From NCBI GenBank assembly GCA_017694945.1, contig JADIMA010000036.1, forward strand, positions 1 to 64,000: a stretch of 64,000 nucleotides of DNA. The letters are read 5' to 3'. The stretch's first letter is position 1. Each line of letters opens with the position of its first letter. Under the pieces are notes generated by a model. The model was not told the DNA's origin and did not search any database. It worked only from the letters and a program-made list of their open reading frames with translations. The translations under genes and the position numbers were made by a program. Below are positions 28,011 to 37,951 of the stretch, piece by piece. The DNA comes from Candidatus Merdivivens pullicola (GTDB lineage: Bacteria > Bacteroidota > Bacteroidia > Bacteroidales > UBA932).

Positions 28011-31000
28011 ATGAAAAAAGACAATAAAATCAAAAGCAATTTCACTCAGATCAGCATCAGTCTGGCATCCCCGGAAGAAATTTATGAAAGGTCTTCCGGA
28101 GAGGTACTGAAGCCTGAAACCGTTAACTACAGGACTTACAAGCCGGAACGTGACGGTCTTTTCTGCGAACGCATATTCGGACCGACGAAGGATTACGAGT
28201 GCCATTGCGGCAAATATAAAAGAATACGCTACCGCGGCATCATCTGCGACCGTTGCGGCGTAGAGGTTACGGAGAAGAAGGTGCGCCGCGAAAGGATGGG
28301 GCATATCAAACTCACCGTCCCCGTCGCACATATCTGGTATTTCCGTTCCAACCCTAACAAGATCGGATACCTTCTCGGCATTCCTTCTAAAAAACTGGAA
28401 TCCGTCATATATTATGAGAAATACATAGTAGTCAATGCCGGTGCGGCTTCTGAATACGGAGTTTCCAACGGCGACCTTCTTTCCGAAGACGAATATCTTG
28501 ACCTGATGGACAAGTTGCCGGAGGAAAACAGGTCTCTTCCAGAGGAGGATCCGGAAAAGTTCGTCGCCGGAATGGGCGCGGAAATCATTTATGACATGCT
28601 GAAGAAGGTCGATTATGACCAGCTTTCATATGATCTGCGTTACAAGATAGAGACGGAGACATCCCAGCAGAGGAAGGCCGAGGCGCTCAAACGCCTTAGC
28701 GTAATCGAGGCTTTCCGCGAATCAAGGGATGTGAACAGGCCGGAGTGGATGATAATGAAAATCATTCCTGTCATCCCGCCTGATCTGAGGCCGCTCGTAC
28801 CTCTCGATGGAGGCCGTTTTGCGACATCCGACCTGAACGACCTTTACAGGAGGGTGATTATCAGAAACAACCGTCTGAAGAGGCTTATTGAAATCAAGGC
28901 GCCTGAAGTAATTCTGAGAAACGAAAAACGTATGCTCCAGGAGGCGGTAGATTCGCTTTTCGACAATTCAAGGAAGTCCAATGCTGTCAAGACTGAAGCC
29001 AACAGGGCCCTCAAGTCTTTGTCCGACAGCCTTAAAGGAAAACAGGGACGTTTCCGTCAGAACCTTCTCGGTAAACGTGTCGATTATTCTGCCCGTTCTG
29101 TAATCGTAGTCGGCCCGGAACTCAAGATGCACGAGTGCGGTCTGCCTAAATTCATGGCGGCTGAACTTTACAAGCCGTTTATAATCAGAAAATTGATTGA
29201 AAGGGGCATTGTAAAGACCGTTAAATCCGCCAAGAAGATAGTCGATAGGAAGGATCCTGTAATCTGGGATATTCTGGAGAACGTGATGAAAGGTCACCCG
29301 GTGTTGTTGAACCGTGCGCCTACGCTTCACAGACTGGGTATCCAGGCTTTCCAGCCGAAACTTATCGAGGGCAAGGCAATCCAGTTGCATCCGCTTGCAT
29401 GTACGGCATTCAACGCCGACTTCGACGGTGACCAGATGGCAGTACACCTTCCTCTCGGAAATGCGGCGGTTCTGGAAGCGCAGTTGCTCATGCTCGGTTC
29501 GCACAATATATTGAATCCGGCAAACGGAGCCCCTATTACCGTGCCTTCGCAGGACATGGTGCTGGGACTTTACTATATCACCAAGCCGCGTGCAGGTGCG
29601 AAAGGCGAGGGGATGAAGTTCTACGGGCCGGAGGAAGTCATCATAGCGCTCAATGAAAAAGCAGTTGACATGCATGCAAACATAGAAGTGCGCTATACCG
29701 ACAAGGACGGAAATACTTCCATGGTGAAGACCACTGTGGGAAGGGTCATATTCAACCAATTGGTTCCTAAGGAAGTAGGCTATATCAATACCTTGCTTAC
29801 AAAGAAGAACCTCCGCGATATCATATCCAGCGTCCTCAAGGCTACAAGCGTTGCCCGTACGGCGCAGTTCCTTGACGATATAAAGCATCTCGGATATACT
29901 ATGGCGTTCAAGGGCGGACTTTCATTCAACCTTGGGGACGTAATCATTCCTGATGAGAAGAAAGAACTCGTCGAGAACGGATACAAGACCGTGGCCGAAA
30001 TCATGAACAATTACGGCATGGGTTTCATTACGAACAACGAGCGTTACAACAAGATTATAGACTTGTGGACTACTGTCAACAACAAATTGACAAAGATAGT
30101 CGAGCAGCGTATTTCCAATGACCAGCAAGGCTTTAATCCTGTGTTCATGATGCTTGACTCGGGAGCCCGTGGATCTAAAGAGCAGATCCGCCAGCTTTGC
30201 GGTATGCGAGGACTTATGGCAAAACCTCAGAAATCAGGTTCGCAGGGTGCGGAAATTATCGAGAACCCGATTCTTTCCAACTTCAAGGAAGGACTTTCCG
30301 TTCTTGAGTATTTCATTTCAACCCACGGCGCCCGCAAAGGTCTTGCCGATACGGCATTGAAAACGGCGGATGCCGGATACCTTACCCGTCGTCTTGTCGA
30401 TGTCTCCCACGATGTCATCATCAACGAAGAGGACCGCGGTACTCTTAGGGGACTCATCGCCACAGCCGTGAAGAACAAGGACGAAGTCGTGGAAACGCTC
30501 GGTGAAAGGATTCTGGGCCGTACTTCGGTGCATGATATCTATAATCCTCTTACAGGTGATCTTATCATACGAGCCGGTGAAGAAATCACTGAAGACATCG
30601 CGGCGCTTATCGAAACTCTGCCTATCGAGCAGGTGGAAATCCGTTCGGTACTCACCTGCGATTCTCGCAAGGGCGTGTGCGCGAAGTGCTACGGACGAAA
30701 CCTTGCTACCGGAAGAATGGTGGAGAAAGGTGAGGTCGTAGGTGTGATTGCGGCGCAGTCCATCGGAGAGCCTGGTACCCAGTTGACCCTCCGTACATTC
30801 CATGTCGGCGGTACCGCGTCAAGCACGGCTTCCGAAAGCGAAATCATAGCAAAATACGATGGCCGTCTCGAGTTTGAAGAACTCAGGACGATCAAGAGCA
30901 AGGACGGTGACAAGGATCGTGTCATCGTGGTCAGCCGTACTACAGAAGTGCGTGTAATCGATGAGAATACTGGCATAACGCTTTCCCAGTACGATGTGCC

Positions 31001-32261
31001 TTACGGTGCGACGCTTTACAAGGGGAACGGCGACAAGGTCAAGAAGGGAGACAAGATCTGCGAATGGGATGCTTACAATGCCGTTACCATAGTAGAGACT
31101 TCAGGCCGTGCCGTTTATGACAGTCTTATTGAAGGCGTCACTTACAGGGAAGAGGCGGCAGACGAATACTCCCTGCATAAGGAAAAGGTCATCATCGAAT
31201 CCCGTGACCGTTCAAAGAACCCTACGATACATATCTTTGACAAGGACGGCAATGACATCAAGCAGTACAACCTTCCTGTCGGTGCCCATATCATGGTAGA
31301 AGACGGTGCGGAAGTGAATGTCGGTGACGTGATTATCAAGATTCCTAGGGCGATAGGCAAGTCGGGCGATATCACCGGAGGTCTGCCGCGTGTTACCGAA
31401 CTGTTCGAGGCGCGCAATCCTTCCAATCCGGCAATCGTATCCGAAATCAACGGAGAGGTAGTCATGGGCAAGGTCAAGAGGGGCAACCGTGAAATCATCA
31501 TCCAGAACAAGTCCGGTGAGAAAAAGACATATCTGGTTCCTCTGTCCAAGCAGATACTTGTTCAGGAGAACGATTATGTCAAGGCCGGAATGCGTTTGTC
31601 CGACGGAGCGGTTTCGCCTACAGACATACTTTCGATCCTCGGCCCTATCAAGGTTCAGGAATATATCGTCAATGAGATCCAGAGCGTTTATCGTATGCAG
31701 GGCGTGAAGATCAACGACAAGCATTTTGAAATCATTGTCAGACAGATGATGCGCAAGGTGCAGATAGTTGATCCGGGAGATACGAGATTCCTGCCGGAGC
31801 AGATGGTTGACAAGTGGGATTTCGTAGAGGAAAACGATACTATCTTTGACAAGAAGTTCATTACCGATGCAGGCGATTCCACTAAACTGAAACCGGGCAT
31901 GATTGTAACGGTACGCGAACTCCGTGACGAGAATACCTCCCTCAGAAGGCAGGATCTCCGTCTTGTCCAGTCGAGGGACGCTATTCCGGCTACTTCAAAC
32001 CAGGTGCTTCAGGGTATTACCCGCGCTGCATTGAGGACGAACAGTTTCATGTCGGCCGCTTCATTCCAGGAGACGACGAAAGTACTCAGCGAGGCTGCAA
32101 TCAGAGGAAAAGTCGATACTCTTGAAGGCTTGAAGGAAAATGTTATCTGCGGACATCTGATTCCTGCCGGTACCGGTCTCAGGGAATACGGGGATCTGAT
32201 TGTTACTTCAAAGGAAAGCCTGAGGAATTTTTCCGCGAAGGGAGAGACTGTTGAGAAATAA
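28011..32261 (+). CDS. rpoC: RNA polymerase beta' subunit
   Basis: This is the largest polymerase subunit, 1416 aa from the ATG at 28011. That start follows AGAGAG and gives the expected N-terminus ([15 protein letters not shown]). An in-frame GTG at 27951 would overlap rpoB and adds 20 unconserved residues. Motifs: zinc site 1 [20 protein letters not shown], the active-site magnesium loop [12 protein letters not shown], and the second zinc site [13 protein letters not shown]. The trigger-loop region [16 protein letters not shown] is intact. It is followed by a strong terminator. Confidence 0.98.
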   Translation: MKKDNKIKSNFTQISISLASPEEIYERSSGEVLKPETVNYRTYKPERDGLFCERIFGPTKDYECHCGKYKRIRYRGIICDRCGVEVTEKKVRRERMGHIKLTVPVAHIWYFRSNPNKIGYLLGIPSKKLESVIYYEKYIVVNAGAASEYGVSNGDLLSEDEYLDLMDKLPEENRSLPEEDPEKFVAGMGAEIIYDMLKKVDYDQLSYDLRYKIETETSQQRKAEALKRLSVIEAFRESRDVNRPEWMIMKIIPVIPPDLRPLVPLDGGRFATSDLNDLYRRVIIRNNRLKRLIEIKAPEVILRNEKRMLQEAVDSLFDNSRKSNAVKTEANRALKSLSDSLKGKQGRFRQNLLGKRVDYSARSVIVVGPELKMHECGLPKFMAAELYKPFIIRKLIERGIVKTVKSAKKIVDRKDPVIWDILENVMKGHPVLLNRAPTLHRLGIQAFQPKLIEGKAIQLHPLACTAFNADFDGDQMAVHLPLGNAAVLEAQLLMLGSHNILNPANGAPITVPSQDMVLGLYYITKPRAGAKGEGMKFYGPEEVIIALNEKAVDMHANIEVRYTDKDGNTSMVKTTVGRVIFNQLVPKEVGYINTLLTKKNLRDIISSVLKATSVARTAQFLDDIKHLGYTMAFKGGLSFNLGDVIIPDEKKELVENGYKTVAEIMNNYGMGFITNNERYNKIIDLWTTVNNKLTKIVEQRISNDQQGFNPVFMMLDSGARGSKEQIRQLCGMRGLMAKPQKSGSQGAEIIENPILSNFKEGLSVLEYFISTHGARKGLADTALKTADAGYLTRRLVDVSHDVIINEEDRGTLRGLIATAVKNKDEVVETLGERILGRTSVHDIYNPLTGDLIIRAGEEITEDIAALIETLPIEQVEIRSVLTCDSRKGVCAKCYGRNLATGRMVEKGEVVGVIAAQSIGEPGTQLTLRTFHVGGTASSTASESEIIAKYDGRLEFEELRTIKSKDGDKDRVIVVSRTTEVRVIDENTGITLSQYDVPYGATLYKGNGDKVKKGDKICEWDAYNAVTIVETSGRAVYDSLIEGVTYREEAADEYSLHKEKVIIESRDRSKNPTIHIFDKDGNDIKQYNLPVGAHIMVEDGAEVNVGDVIIKIPRAIGKSGDITGGLPRVTELFEARNPSNPAIVSEINGEVVMGKVKRGNREIIIQNKSGEKKTYLVPLSKQILVQENDYVKAGMRLSDGAVSPTDILSILGPIKVQEYIVNEIQSVYRMQGVKINDKHFEIIVRQMMRKVQIVDPGDTRFLPEQMVDKWDFVEENDTIFDKKFITDAGDSTKLKPGMIVTVRELRDENTSLRRQDLRLVQSRDAIPATSNQVLQGITRAALRTNSFMSAASFQETTKVLSEAAIRGKVDTLEGLKENVICGHLIPAGTGLREYGDLIVTSKESLRNFSAKGETVEK

Positions 32262-32279
32262 TTATTTTTTCTGATACTT

Positions 32280-32316
32280 AAGGGGGTATGTCGTATGATG
32301 TACCCCCTTTTTTTAT
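32280..32316 (+). terminator. Intrinsic terminator after rpoC
   Basis: Perfect 9-bp stem AAGGGGGTA (32280-32288) with TACCCCCTT (32301-32309), a 12-base loop, then TTTTT. It ends the long secE-rpoC unit. Confidence 0.88.
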
Positions 32317-32323
32317 ATATTTG
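32316..32323 (+). promoter_or_regulatory. Candidate -7 element for the carbonic-anhydrase-like gene
   Basis: TATATTTG matches TAnnTTTG, abuts the T-run of the rpoC terminator, and lies 27 bases before the ATG at 32350. No upstream TTTG is seen; the upstream element would fall in the terminator stem. Confidence 0.45.
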
Positions 32324-32349
32324 CACCGTCGTTGAAAGTAAAGGGAAAA

Positions 32350-32901
32350 ATGGCAATAATCAGAGAAGTACTCGGATTCAAGCCTGTTATGGGCAAAGGT
32401 TGTTTCATCGCGGAGAACGCTGCTGTCATAGGCGACGTGATCATGGGAGACGATTGCAGCATATGGTACGGAGCGGTGCTCAGGGGAGATGTTAATGCGA
32501 TAAGGCTTGGCGACAGGGTGAACATCCAGGACGGCGCAGTATTGCATACATTGTACAAGAGGTCTGTGGTAGAGATAGGTAACGATGTCTCTGTCGGCCA
32601 TAATGCGGTGATACACGGGGCGAAGGTTGGCAACAACGTACTTATCGGAATGGGGGCCGTACTTCTTGACAATGTTGTCGTGCCCGACAATACGGTCATA
32701 GCGGCAGGCGCGGTGGTTTTGAGCAATTCCGTCCTTGAGCCGGGCGTATATGCCGGAATTCCGGCCAAGAAGGTCAAAGATGCTTCGGAAAGCATTGCCT
32801 TGATGACCAGGAACAATGCCGCAGGGTATCTGAGGTATAAGGAATGGTTTCTTAATCCCGATGCAAGGGATGAAGTAAGAAATGCCGATAATAACTTTTA
32901 A
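32350..32901 (+). CDS. Gamma-carbonic-anhydrase-like hexapeptide-repeat protein
   Basis: This is a left-handed beta-helix protein of the gamma-carbonic anhydrase / YrdA / PaaY group. The 183 aa carry hexapeptide repeats from about residue 20 to 145 (AAVIGDVIMGDDCSIWYGAV and on). The histidines used to bind metal in this family are visible: GAVLHT and VGHNAVIHGA. Activity may be CO2 hydration or CoA-ester hydrolysis; many such proteins have no proven function. The ATG at 32350 follows AAAGGGAAAA; a TTG at 32332 would start inside the promoter spacing and is rejected. It is followed after 12 bases by a thioredoxin-like lipoprotein, probably on the same transcript. Confidence 0.8.
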   Translation: MAIIREVLGFKPVMGKGCFIAENAAVIGDVIMGDDCSIWYGAVLRGDVNAIRLGDRVNIQDGAVLHTLYKRSVVEIGNDVSVGHNAVIHGAKVGNNVLIGMGAVLLDNVVVPDNTVIAAGAVVLSNSVLEPGVYAGIPAKKVKDASESIALMTRNNAAGYLRYKEWFLNPDARDEVRNADNNF

Positions 32902-32913
32902 CAGTAATATATT

Positions 32914-34050
32914 ATGAATCACAAAATGTTTTTATTTGCCGGAGCCGTAGCGCTTTTGGCATCATGCAGCCAGGGAGGTTATGTCATCAACGGAACCTTT
33001 GTAAATCCCGGCGATACTGCAACTGTAGAGAGGCATGCATACCTTTCTTCGGATTTTTCCAACATAGTCGATACTGCCGATATCGTTGACGGCAAATTCG
33101 TTTTCAAAGGCGAGTGCGAACAGCCTCTCCCTTACAGGATAAGCATAGAGGGCATGCAGGGTGCTGCCGACTTTTTCCTTGAAAATGCCAAATATACTGC
33201 CGAAATAGAACAGAGGGGGCCGTATATTTACAAGGGTTATGTAAATGGCGGGAATACTCAGAGCGTCTTCTATAACATAGCAAAGACCAATGACGATGTG
33301 CTTGAAAGATACGGCCTTGATGCCGAAACTTTCATGACCGAGTTTACGTCCGCCGAGACTACTGAAGAAAGGCGCGAGGAGATGACTCGTCTGCTCGATA
33401 CCGCAATGGCGGAGTCGGATTCATTGCAGAGCATCATAATTGACGCCTACATGGCCGAAAATCCTGTTTCGTATTTCGGCCTGATGACTCTTTATTCGAA
33501 CATCAGTTCGATGTCCCCTGACAAAATCTCGGAAGAGATCCAGCCTTATGTCGATGCACCCGAGTTTGCCGAGCATCCTATCGTAGTCGAAATATCCGAA
33601 TACGTAAAGGCGAACAGCCATCTGATGAAAGGCCAGCCTGCACCGGACTTTACGGTTCCTGACATGGAAGGCAACGAGGTGGCGTTCTCTTCAATCTATC
33701 CGGGCTTCAAGGTCACTATGATTGATTTCTGGGCTTCATGGTGCGGCCCGTGCCGTAACTTCAATCCTGCACTCGTTGAGATATACAATGAATATCACGA
33801 CAAAGGCTTTGAAATAGTAGGCGTATCAATGGATAACGACAAAGATTCCTGGCTCCAGGCAATAAAGGATGACGGTCTTACATGGATTCAACTTTCAGAC
33901 CTCGCATACTGGAATACAAAACCGAGGGAACTCTACAATGTTTCCTATATTCCTCAGAATGTCCTTGTTGACGGCGAAGGCAAGATCATTGCTACCAAAC
34001 TTGACGAGGAAGGTTTGAGGGAAGTACTTGATGAGTATCTTGGGAAATAA
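32914..34050 (+). CDS. TlpA-like thioredoxin-fold lipoprotein with DUF4369-type N-terminal domain
   Basis: This predicted periplasm-facing lipoprotein has a lipobox near ALLASC (Cys about residue 18). An N-terminal beta-rich domain (about 20-115) of the DUF4369 type common in Bacteroidota TlpA-like proteins (YVINGTFVNPGDTATVERH) is followed by a helical linker. A thioredoxin-like domain from about residue 238 has the redox motif WASWCGPC and the conserved cis-Pro region (SYIPQNVLVDGEGKI). It should act as a thiol-disulfide reductant or isomerase in the envelope; the substrate is unknown. 378 aa is usual. A bidirectional terminator follows. Confidence 0.88.
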   Translation: MNHKMFLFAGAVALLASCSQGGYVINGTFVNPGDTATVERHAYLSSDFSNIVDTADIVDGKFVFKGECEQPLPYRISIEGMQGAADFFLENAKYTAEIEQRGPYIYKGYVNGGNTQSVFYNIAKTNDDVLERYGLDAETFMTEFTSAETTEERREEMTRLLDTAMAESDSLQSIIIDAYMAENPVSYFGLMTLYSNISSMSPDKISEEIQPYVDAPEFAEHPIVVEISEYVKANSHLMKGQPAPDFTVPDMEGNEVAFSSIYPGFKVTMIDFWASWCGPCRNFNPALVEIYNEYHDKGFEIVGVSMDNDKDSWLQAIKDDGLTWIQLSDLAYWNTKPRELYNVSYIPQNVLVDGEGKIIATKLDEEGLREVLDEYLGK

Positions 34051-34102
34051 TGAAGGACAGTAGCGGCGCCTGCATGGCAAAGCGCCCGATTTCCGGATAA
34101 AA

Positions 34103-34147
34103 AAACTCCCCGGCAGCGAAAGTTCGTGGCCGGGGAGTTTCTTTATT
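34103..34147. terminator. Bidirectional terminator between the TlpA-like gene and ssb
   Basis: Arms AAACTCCCCGGC (34103-34114) and GCCGGGGAGTTT (34129-34140) form a perfect 12-bp stem with a 14-base loop. T-rich sequence follows on plus, and an A-run precedes the stem (T-run on minus), fitting two convergent operons. Confidence 0.88.
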
Positions 34148-34159
34148 GGTTTGAAACAA

Positions 34160-34624
34160 TCAGAACGGCAGGTCGTCTTCTTCGATGTTCTGAAGGTTAA
34201 GCGGTTCAGGCTCTTTCTTTGCAGGGGCTGCCTGCTGGGCGTATGTTGCAGGCGTGGCGGTGGCGGCCGGCTCAGACGCCCTTGCCGGATTGTCCTGCCT
34301 TCGTCCGAGCAGCTGTATGTTGTCTGCCGTGATTTCTGTAACGTAGTGTTTCACTCCTGTCTGGTCGTCCCAGCTGCGTGTCCTGATGCGGCCTTCGATG
34401 AAGAGCTGGGTGCCTTTCCTGACAAACTGTTCGGTTATGTCGGCGTTCCTGCGCCAGCATACGATGTTGTGCCATTCCGTGTTTTCACGGAGTTCGTTGT
34501 TCCTGTCACGGTATTTTTCTGTGGTGGCAAGAGTGAATGTCGCTACCTTGGTGTTGTTATCAAGGTATCTGACTTCAGGGTCTTTCCCTGCGTTGCCTAT
34601 AAGGAGTACTTTGTTCAGTGCCAT
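34160..34624 (-). CDS. ssb: Single-stranded DNA-binding protein
   Basis: SSB protects single-stranded DNA and recruits replication and repair proteins. From the ATG at 34624 it is 154 aa: OB-fold with ALNKVLLIGNAGKDPEVRYL and TEWHNIVCW, then a Pro/Ala/Gln-rich linker and the acidic tip EEDDLPF that binds partners. A longer reading to 34753 would place it inside aroE and is rejected. Its ATG overlaps the aroE stop by one base (TAATG), implying translational coupling. It is last in the lysS-spoU-aroE-ssb run. Confidence 0.95.
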   Translation of the reverse strand: MALNKVLLIGNAGKDPEVRYLDNNTKVATFTLATTEKYRDRNNELRENTEWHNIVCWRRNADITEQFVRKGTQLFIEGRIRTRSWDDQTGVKHYVTEITADNIQLLGRRQDNPARASEPAATATPATYAQQAAPAKKEPEPLNLQNIEEDDLPF

Positions 34625-35493
34625 TACATGATTTTTTTGTTTTCTGAAATGTAGTTTAACATTGCGGCTTCGTCTGGGTCTTCTCCGGTGAGCATCCGGA
34701 AGCCTGTTATAGCCTGGGCTATCAGCCAGATTTCCCCGGAAAGGTAATAACACCTTTGCGGGATGCCGATAAAGTCGTTTTTGAATCTGATTCCTTCTTT
34801 GCCGATGGACATCCCGCGGTATTCACGTGAAAATGACGGGTTCCTGTAATTGGCTTCAAGTATGCTTTTCCCTGTGTAGAACCGTTTGGGAAGGCGGCTC
34901 AGTTCTTCCATTACTACAGGAATGGTGTAGATTATGAGCTGGCTTTCGTACATGAGGTTCTCAAGGTCGCGTATTTTTCCGCCAATGATTTTTTCATTTC
35001 CCGGCCTTGCGACAAATCTGTCAACTGCAGCCTGGGTGCGGTTGACAATCACGGTTTCCATGCCGAGGTCGGATGATGCGCAGGCGGCGGCCATTCCTGC
35101 TCCGCCGCATCCTATGACAAGGGCGCGGATGTTTTTCTGTACGCTGCTGTCGTCCTCGATTTCAAAATGGTCTCCAAGTACCATCTTGAGTCCTGAGTAG
35201 TCGCTGTTGTAGGCCCGGAGAAGCCCTTCGGGAGTTTTTACGAGGATGTTGGCGGCTCCGATGCGCTTTACCGTATCGTCTGAAATGTCGGCTTCTTCGG
35301 CAGCCATGCGTTTGTACGGCGATGTTATGTTTATCCCGTCGTATTCGGCCTTGAAGCGGAACATGGATTCGTTGAAGCCGGGTTCTTCAATCAGCCCATA
35401 TGTGTATCTGCCGGCGTATGCGGCATTGAACAGGGCCGGGCTGAGCGAATGCCCTATGGGTTTTCCGATGAGTCCGAATTTCTTTGTTGCCAT
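34624..35493 (-). CDS. aroE: Shikimate dehydrogenase
   Basis: AroE reduces 3-dehydroshikimate to shikimate with NADPH in aromatic amino-acid synthesis. From the ATG at 35493 it has 289 aa. The shikimate-binding start FGLIGKPIGHSLSPALFN, the catalytic lysine in NITSPYK, the aspartate in YNSDYSG and the dinucleotide loop VIGCGGAGMAAA are all present. An ATG at 35586 lies upstream in the neighbouring methyltransferase and adds an unconserved extension. The shikimate kinase gene lies apart at 39.7 kb, so aromatic genes are scattered in this region. Confidence 0.93.
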   Translation of the reverse strand: MATKKFGLIGKPIGHSLSPALFNAAYAGRYTYGLIEEPGFNESMFRFKAEYDGINITSPYKRMAAEEADISDDTVKRIGAANILVKTPEGLLRAYNSDYSGLKMVLGDHFEIEDDSSVQKNIRALVIGCGGAGMAAACASSDLGMETVIVNRTQAAVDRFVARPGNEKIIGGKIRDLENLMYESQLIIYTIPVVMEELSRLPKRFYTGKSILEANYRNPSFSREYRGMSIGKEGIRFKNDFIGIPQRCYYLSGEIWLIAQAITGFRMLTGEDPDEAAMLNYISENKKIM

Positions 35494-35515
35494 GTTGGGT
35501 TCTGATGGTTTTATG

Positions 35516-36343
35516 TCATAAAGTCTTCGTTCCGACGCGCTGGCGGACGGCTTCATACAGCAGTATCGCCGCTGATACGGAAACATTCAGCGAGTCCAGC
35601 CTGCCAAGCATGGGAATCCTGATGTGGCAGTCGGCAGCATTTCTCCATGCATGTCCGAGGCCTTTGTCTTCACTTCCCAGGACAATTGCGCAGCCTGTTT
35701 TCATGTCTGTGTCGTAATACGGCTCCGAATCCTGCAACTGTGCTGTAAGGATGCGTATCCCTTTTTCTTTAAGCCATGCAATCGCTTCTTCCGAACTGCA
35801 TGCAACTGTAGGCACGCGGAATGCGGCGCCGATGCTTGCACGTATCAGGTTCGGGTTGTAAAGGTCGCATTTGGGGTCGCATACTATCAGGGCGTCGGCC
35901 CCGCATGCTTCTGCGCTTCTCAGGACAGCCCCTATGTTTCCCGGCTTTTCTACGGATTCAAGCACGACAACAAGGGGATGCTCTCCTGTTTCAAGCCTTG
36001 AAAGGCCCCTGTCGTCTTTCGCATGCATTTCGCAGACTATGCCTTCCGTCCCTTCCCTGTAGGCTATTTTTGAATATGCGGAAGGCGAGGTCTCGAACAG
36101 GGCCGTATTCCCGGCCGCTTCCTCGGGAATGAGTTCCAGCAGATCCTCGGGTGTTCCTCCGGTTATCTCCGGCGAGTAGAAGATGGCGCGTGGAATGAAT
36201 CCCGCTTCAAGGCAGTGCCTTGTCTCGCGCCTGCCTTCGACTACAAACAGCCGCTTTTCCCTTCTTGCGCGTGATTTTTCCATCAGCGCAAGAAGTTCGC
36301 GGATTTTCGGATTGCTGGCCGAAGTTATTTTCTCAATTTTCAT
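35516..36343 (-). CDS. TrmH/SpoU-family RNA 2'-O-methyltransferase
   Basis: This SPOUT methyltransferase uses SAM to methylate ribose in tRNA or rRNA. It is 275 aa. A small N-terminal substrate-binding domain (about 1-95, [20 protein letters not shown]) is followed by a knotted catalytic domain with motif 1 ([19 protein letters not shown]), motif 2 ([11 protein letters not shown]) and motif 3 ([20 protein letters not shown]). The RNA target cannot be read from the sequence. Its start overlaps the end of lysS by 11 bases and aroE follows after 22 bases, so it is co-transcribed. Confidence 0.88.
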   Translation of the reverse strand: MKIEKITSASNPKIRELLALMEKSRARREKRLFVVEGRRETRHCLEAGFIPRAIFYSPEITGGTPEDLLELIPEEAAGNTALFETSPSAYSKIAYREGTEGIVCEMHAKDDRGLSRLETGEHPLVVVLESVEKPGNIGAVLRSAEACGADALIVCDPKCDLYNPNLIRASIGAAFRVPTVACSSEEAIAWLKEKGIRILTAQLQDSEPYYDTDMKTGCAIVLGSEDKGLGHAWRNAADCHIRIPMLGRLDSLNVSVSAAILLYEAVRQRVGTKTL

Positions 36344-37877
36344 CTTTGTTTTCCTTCTCCTCCCTTTTTTCAGGTCTCATCTGAGGGAAGAAGAGCACGT
36401 CCTGTATGGTAGGCGAGCCTGTCATGAACATGGTAAGCCTGTCTATTCCTATCCCAAGTCCGGAAGTAGGCGGCATGCCGTATTCGAGGGCCCGTATGAA
36501 GTCCATGTCAATGAACATTGCTTCATCGTCGCCTTTGTCTTTGAGTCTTAACTGTTCCTTGAACCTTTCCAACTGGTCGATAGGGTCGTTGAGTTCGCTG
36601 TATGCATTGGCGAGTTCCTTTCCGTTTACGAAGAGTTCGAATCTCTCAGTAAGCGAAGGGTCTTCGCGGTGCCGTTTGGTAAGCGGGGAGGTCTCGACAG
36701 GATAATCGATGATGTATGTCGGCTGTATGAGGTTTTTCTCGCAGTATTCTCCGAAAATGGCATCTATGAGTTTTCCTTTTCCCATTGTCTTGTCAAACTC
36801 TACATCGAGTTTCCTGCATGTGTCGCGGAGCTGTTCTTCGTCCATGCCTTTTACATCTACGCCGGCATATTCCTTTATCGCTTCAAGCATAGGAAGCCGG
36901 CGGAACGGGGCCTTGAATGAAATCTTCTTGCCCTCCAGTTCTACTTCTGTGGTTCCATGCAGCTTCAACGCTATCTTTTCAAGGAGTTTTTCCACAAATT
37001 CCATCATCCAGATGTAGTCTTTGTACGCCACGTATATCTCCACGCAGGTAAATTCAGGGTTGTGAGTCTTGTCCATGCCCTCGTTGCGGAAATTCTTGGC
37101 AAATTCATAGACGCCGTTGAAGCCTCCTACTATCAGCCTTTTGAGGTACAGTTCATTGGCTATCCTCAGGTAAAGGTCTATGTCAAGGGCGTTGTGGTGC
37201 GTTATGAACGGTCTTGCATTGGCCCCTCCGGGGATTGACTGCAATATCGGAGTCTCCACTTCAAGACAGCCCGCTTCGTTGAAATATTCGCGCATGGTGG
37301 AGATGATGATGCTTCTCTGGATAAATGTGTTTTTCACCTGCGGGTTGACGATGAGGTCAACGTAGCGCTGCCTGTATTTCAGTTCCGGATCCGAGAAGGC
37401 GTCGAAGACTTCTCCGTCCTTTTCCTTCACAATCGGGAGTATCCTGAGGGATTTGCAGAGTACCGTGATTTCTTTTGCGTGGACGGTGAGTTCTCCGGTG
37501 TTGGTTATGAACGCATATCCCTTGACTCCGATTATGTCCCCGATATCCAGAAGTTTCTTGAAGACGGTGTTGTACATTGTCTTGTCTTCTCCGGGACAGA
37601 TTTCATCGCGTTTTATATAGACTTGGATGCGTCCGCTTTCATCTTGCAGTTCTATGAATGACGCCGCTCCCATGATTCTGCGGCTCATGATTCTTCCGGC
37701 AATCGTGACATCGGAAAAATTGCCTTTTTCTTCAGAGTACTTCTCTTTTATCTCGCCGGCTGACGCATTTACGGGATAAAGCGGTGCAGGGTACGGGTCT
37801 ATGCCGAGTTCCCTGAGTTTCTCCAGTGAAGCCCTTCTCTGAAGCTCCATTTCATTTAAGTTATCCAAGTTGCTCAT
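36333..37877 (-). CDS. lysS: Lysyl-tRNA synthetase (class II)
   Basis: LysS charges tRNA-Lys. At 514 aa it has an N-terminal OB-fold anticodon-binding domain (about 55-160, [22 protein letters not shown] region), motif 2 around [20 protein letters not shown], and motif 3 [15 protein letters not shown] near the C-terminus. This is the class II form. It heads the four-gene run lysS-spoU-aroE-ssb and faces recJ across a 74-base divergent region. Confidence 0.96.
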   Translation of the reverse strand: MSNLDNLNEMELQRRASLEKLRELGIDPYPAPLYPVNASAGEIKEKYSEEKGNFSDVTIAGRIMSRRIMGAASFIELQDESGRIQVYIKRDEICPGEDKTMYNTVFKKLLDIGDIIGVKGYAFITNTGELTVHAKEITVLCKSLRILPIVKEKDGEVFDAFSDPELKYRQRYVDLIVNPQVKNTFIQRSIIISTMREYFNEAGCLEVETPILQSIPGGANARPFITHHNALDIDLYLRIANELYLKRLIVGGFNGVYEFAKNFRNEGMDKTHNPEFTCVEIYVAYKDYIWMMEFVEKLLEKIALKLHGTTEVELEGKKISFKAPFRRLPMLEAIKEYAGVDVKGMDEEQLRDTCRKLDVEFDKTMGKGKLIDAIFGEYCEKNLIQPTYIIDYPVETSPLTKRHREDPSLTERFELFVNGKELANAYSELNDPIDQLERFKEQLRLKDKGDDEAMFIDMDFIRALEYGMPPTSGLGIGIDRLTMFMTGSPTIQDVLFFPQMRPEKREEKENKDEN

Positions 37878-37910
37878 TTCAGAATTAATTTATTTTATCT
37901 TATCAAACTA

Positions 37911-37939
37911 CAAATTTACTCAAAAAAATGATAACTTTG
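37911..37939. promoter_or_regulatory. Divergent promoter region between lysS and recJ
   Basis: Two -7-like elements lie back to back: TAAATTTG on the minus strand (complement of 37911-37918) for lysS and TAACTTTG on the plus strand (37932-37939) for recJ. They are only 13 bases apart, so the promoters probably compete. Neither has a perfect upstream TTTG. Confidence 0.5.
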
Positions 37940-37951
37940 CAATCTATGGCA

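Noticed and set aside
27951..28011. GTG start of rpoC overlapping rpoB
   Set aside because: Adds unconserved residues; the ATG at 28011 has an AG-rich site before it and the normal N-terminus.
28968..29888. Minus-strand open frame inside rpoC (about 300 codons)
   Set aside because: Antisense to conserved rpoC sequence and without any family resemblance.
32332..32350. TTG start for the carbonic-anhydrase-like gene
   Set aside because: Too close to the -7 element; the ATG at 32350 gives the family N-terminus.
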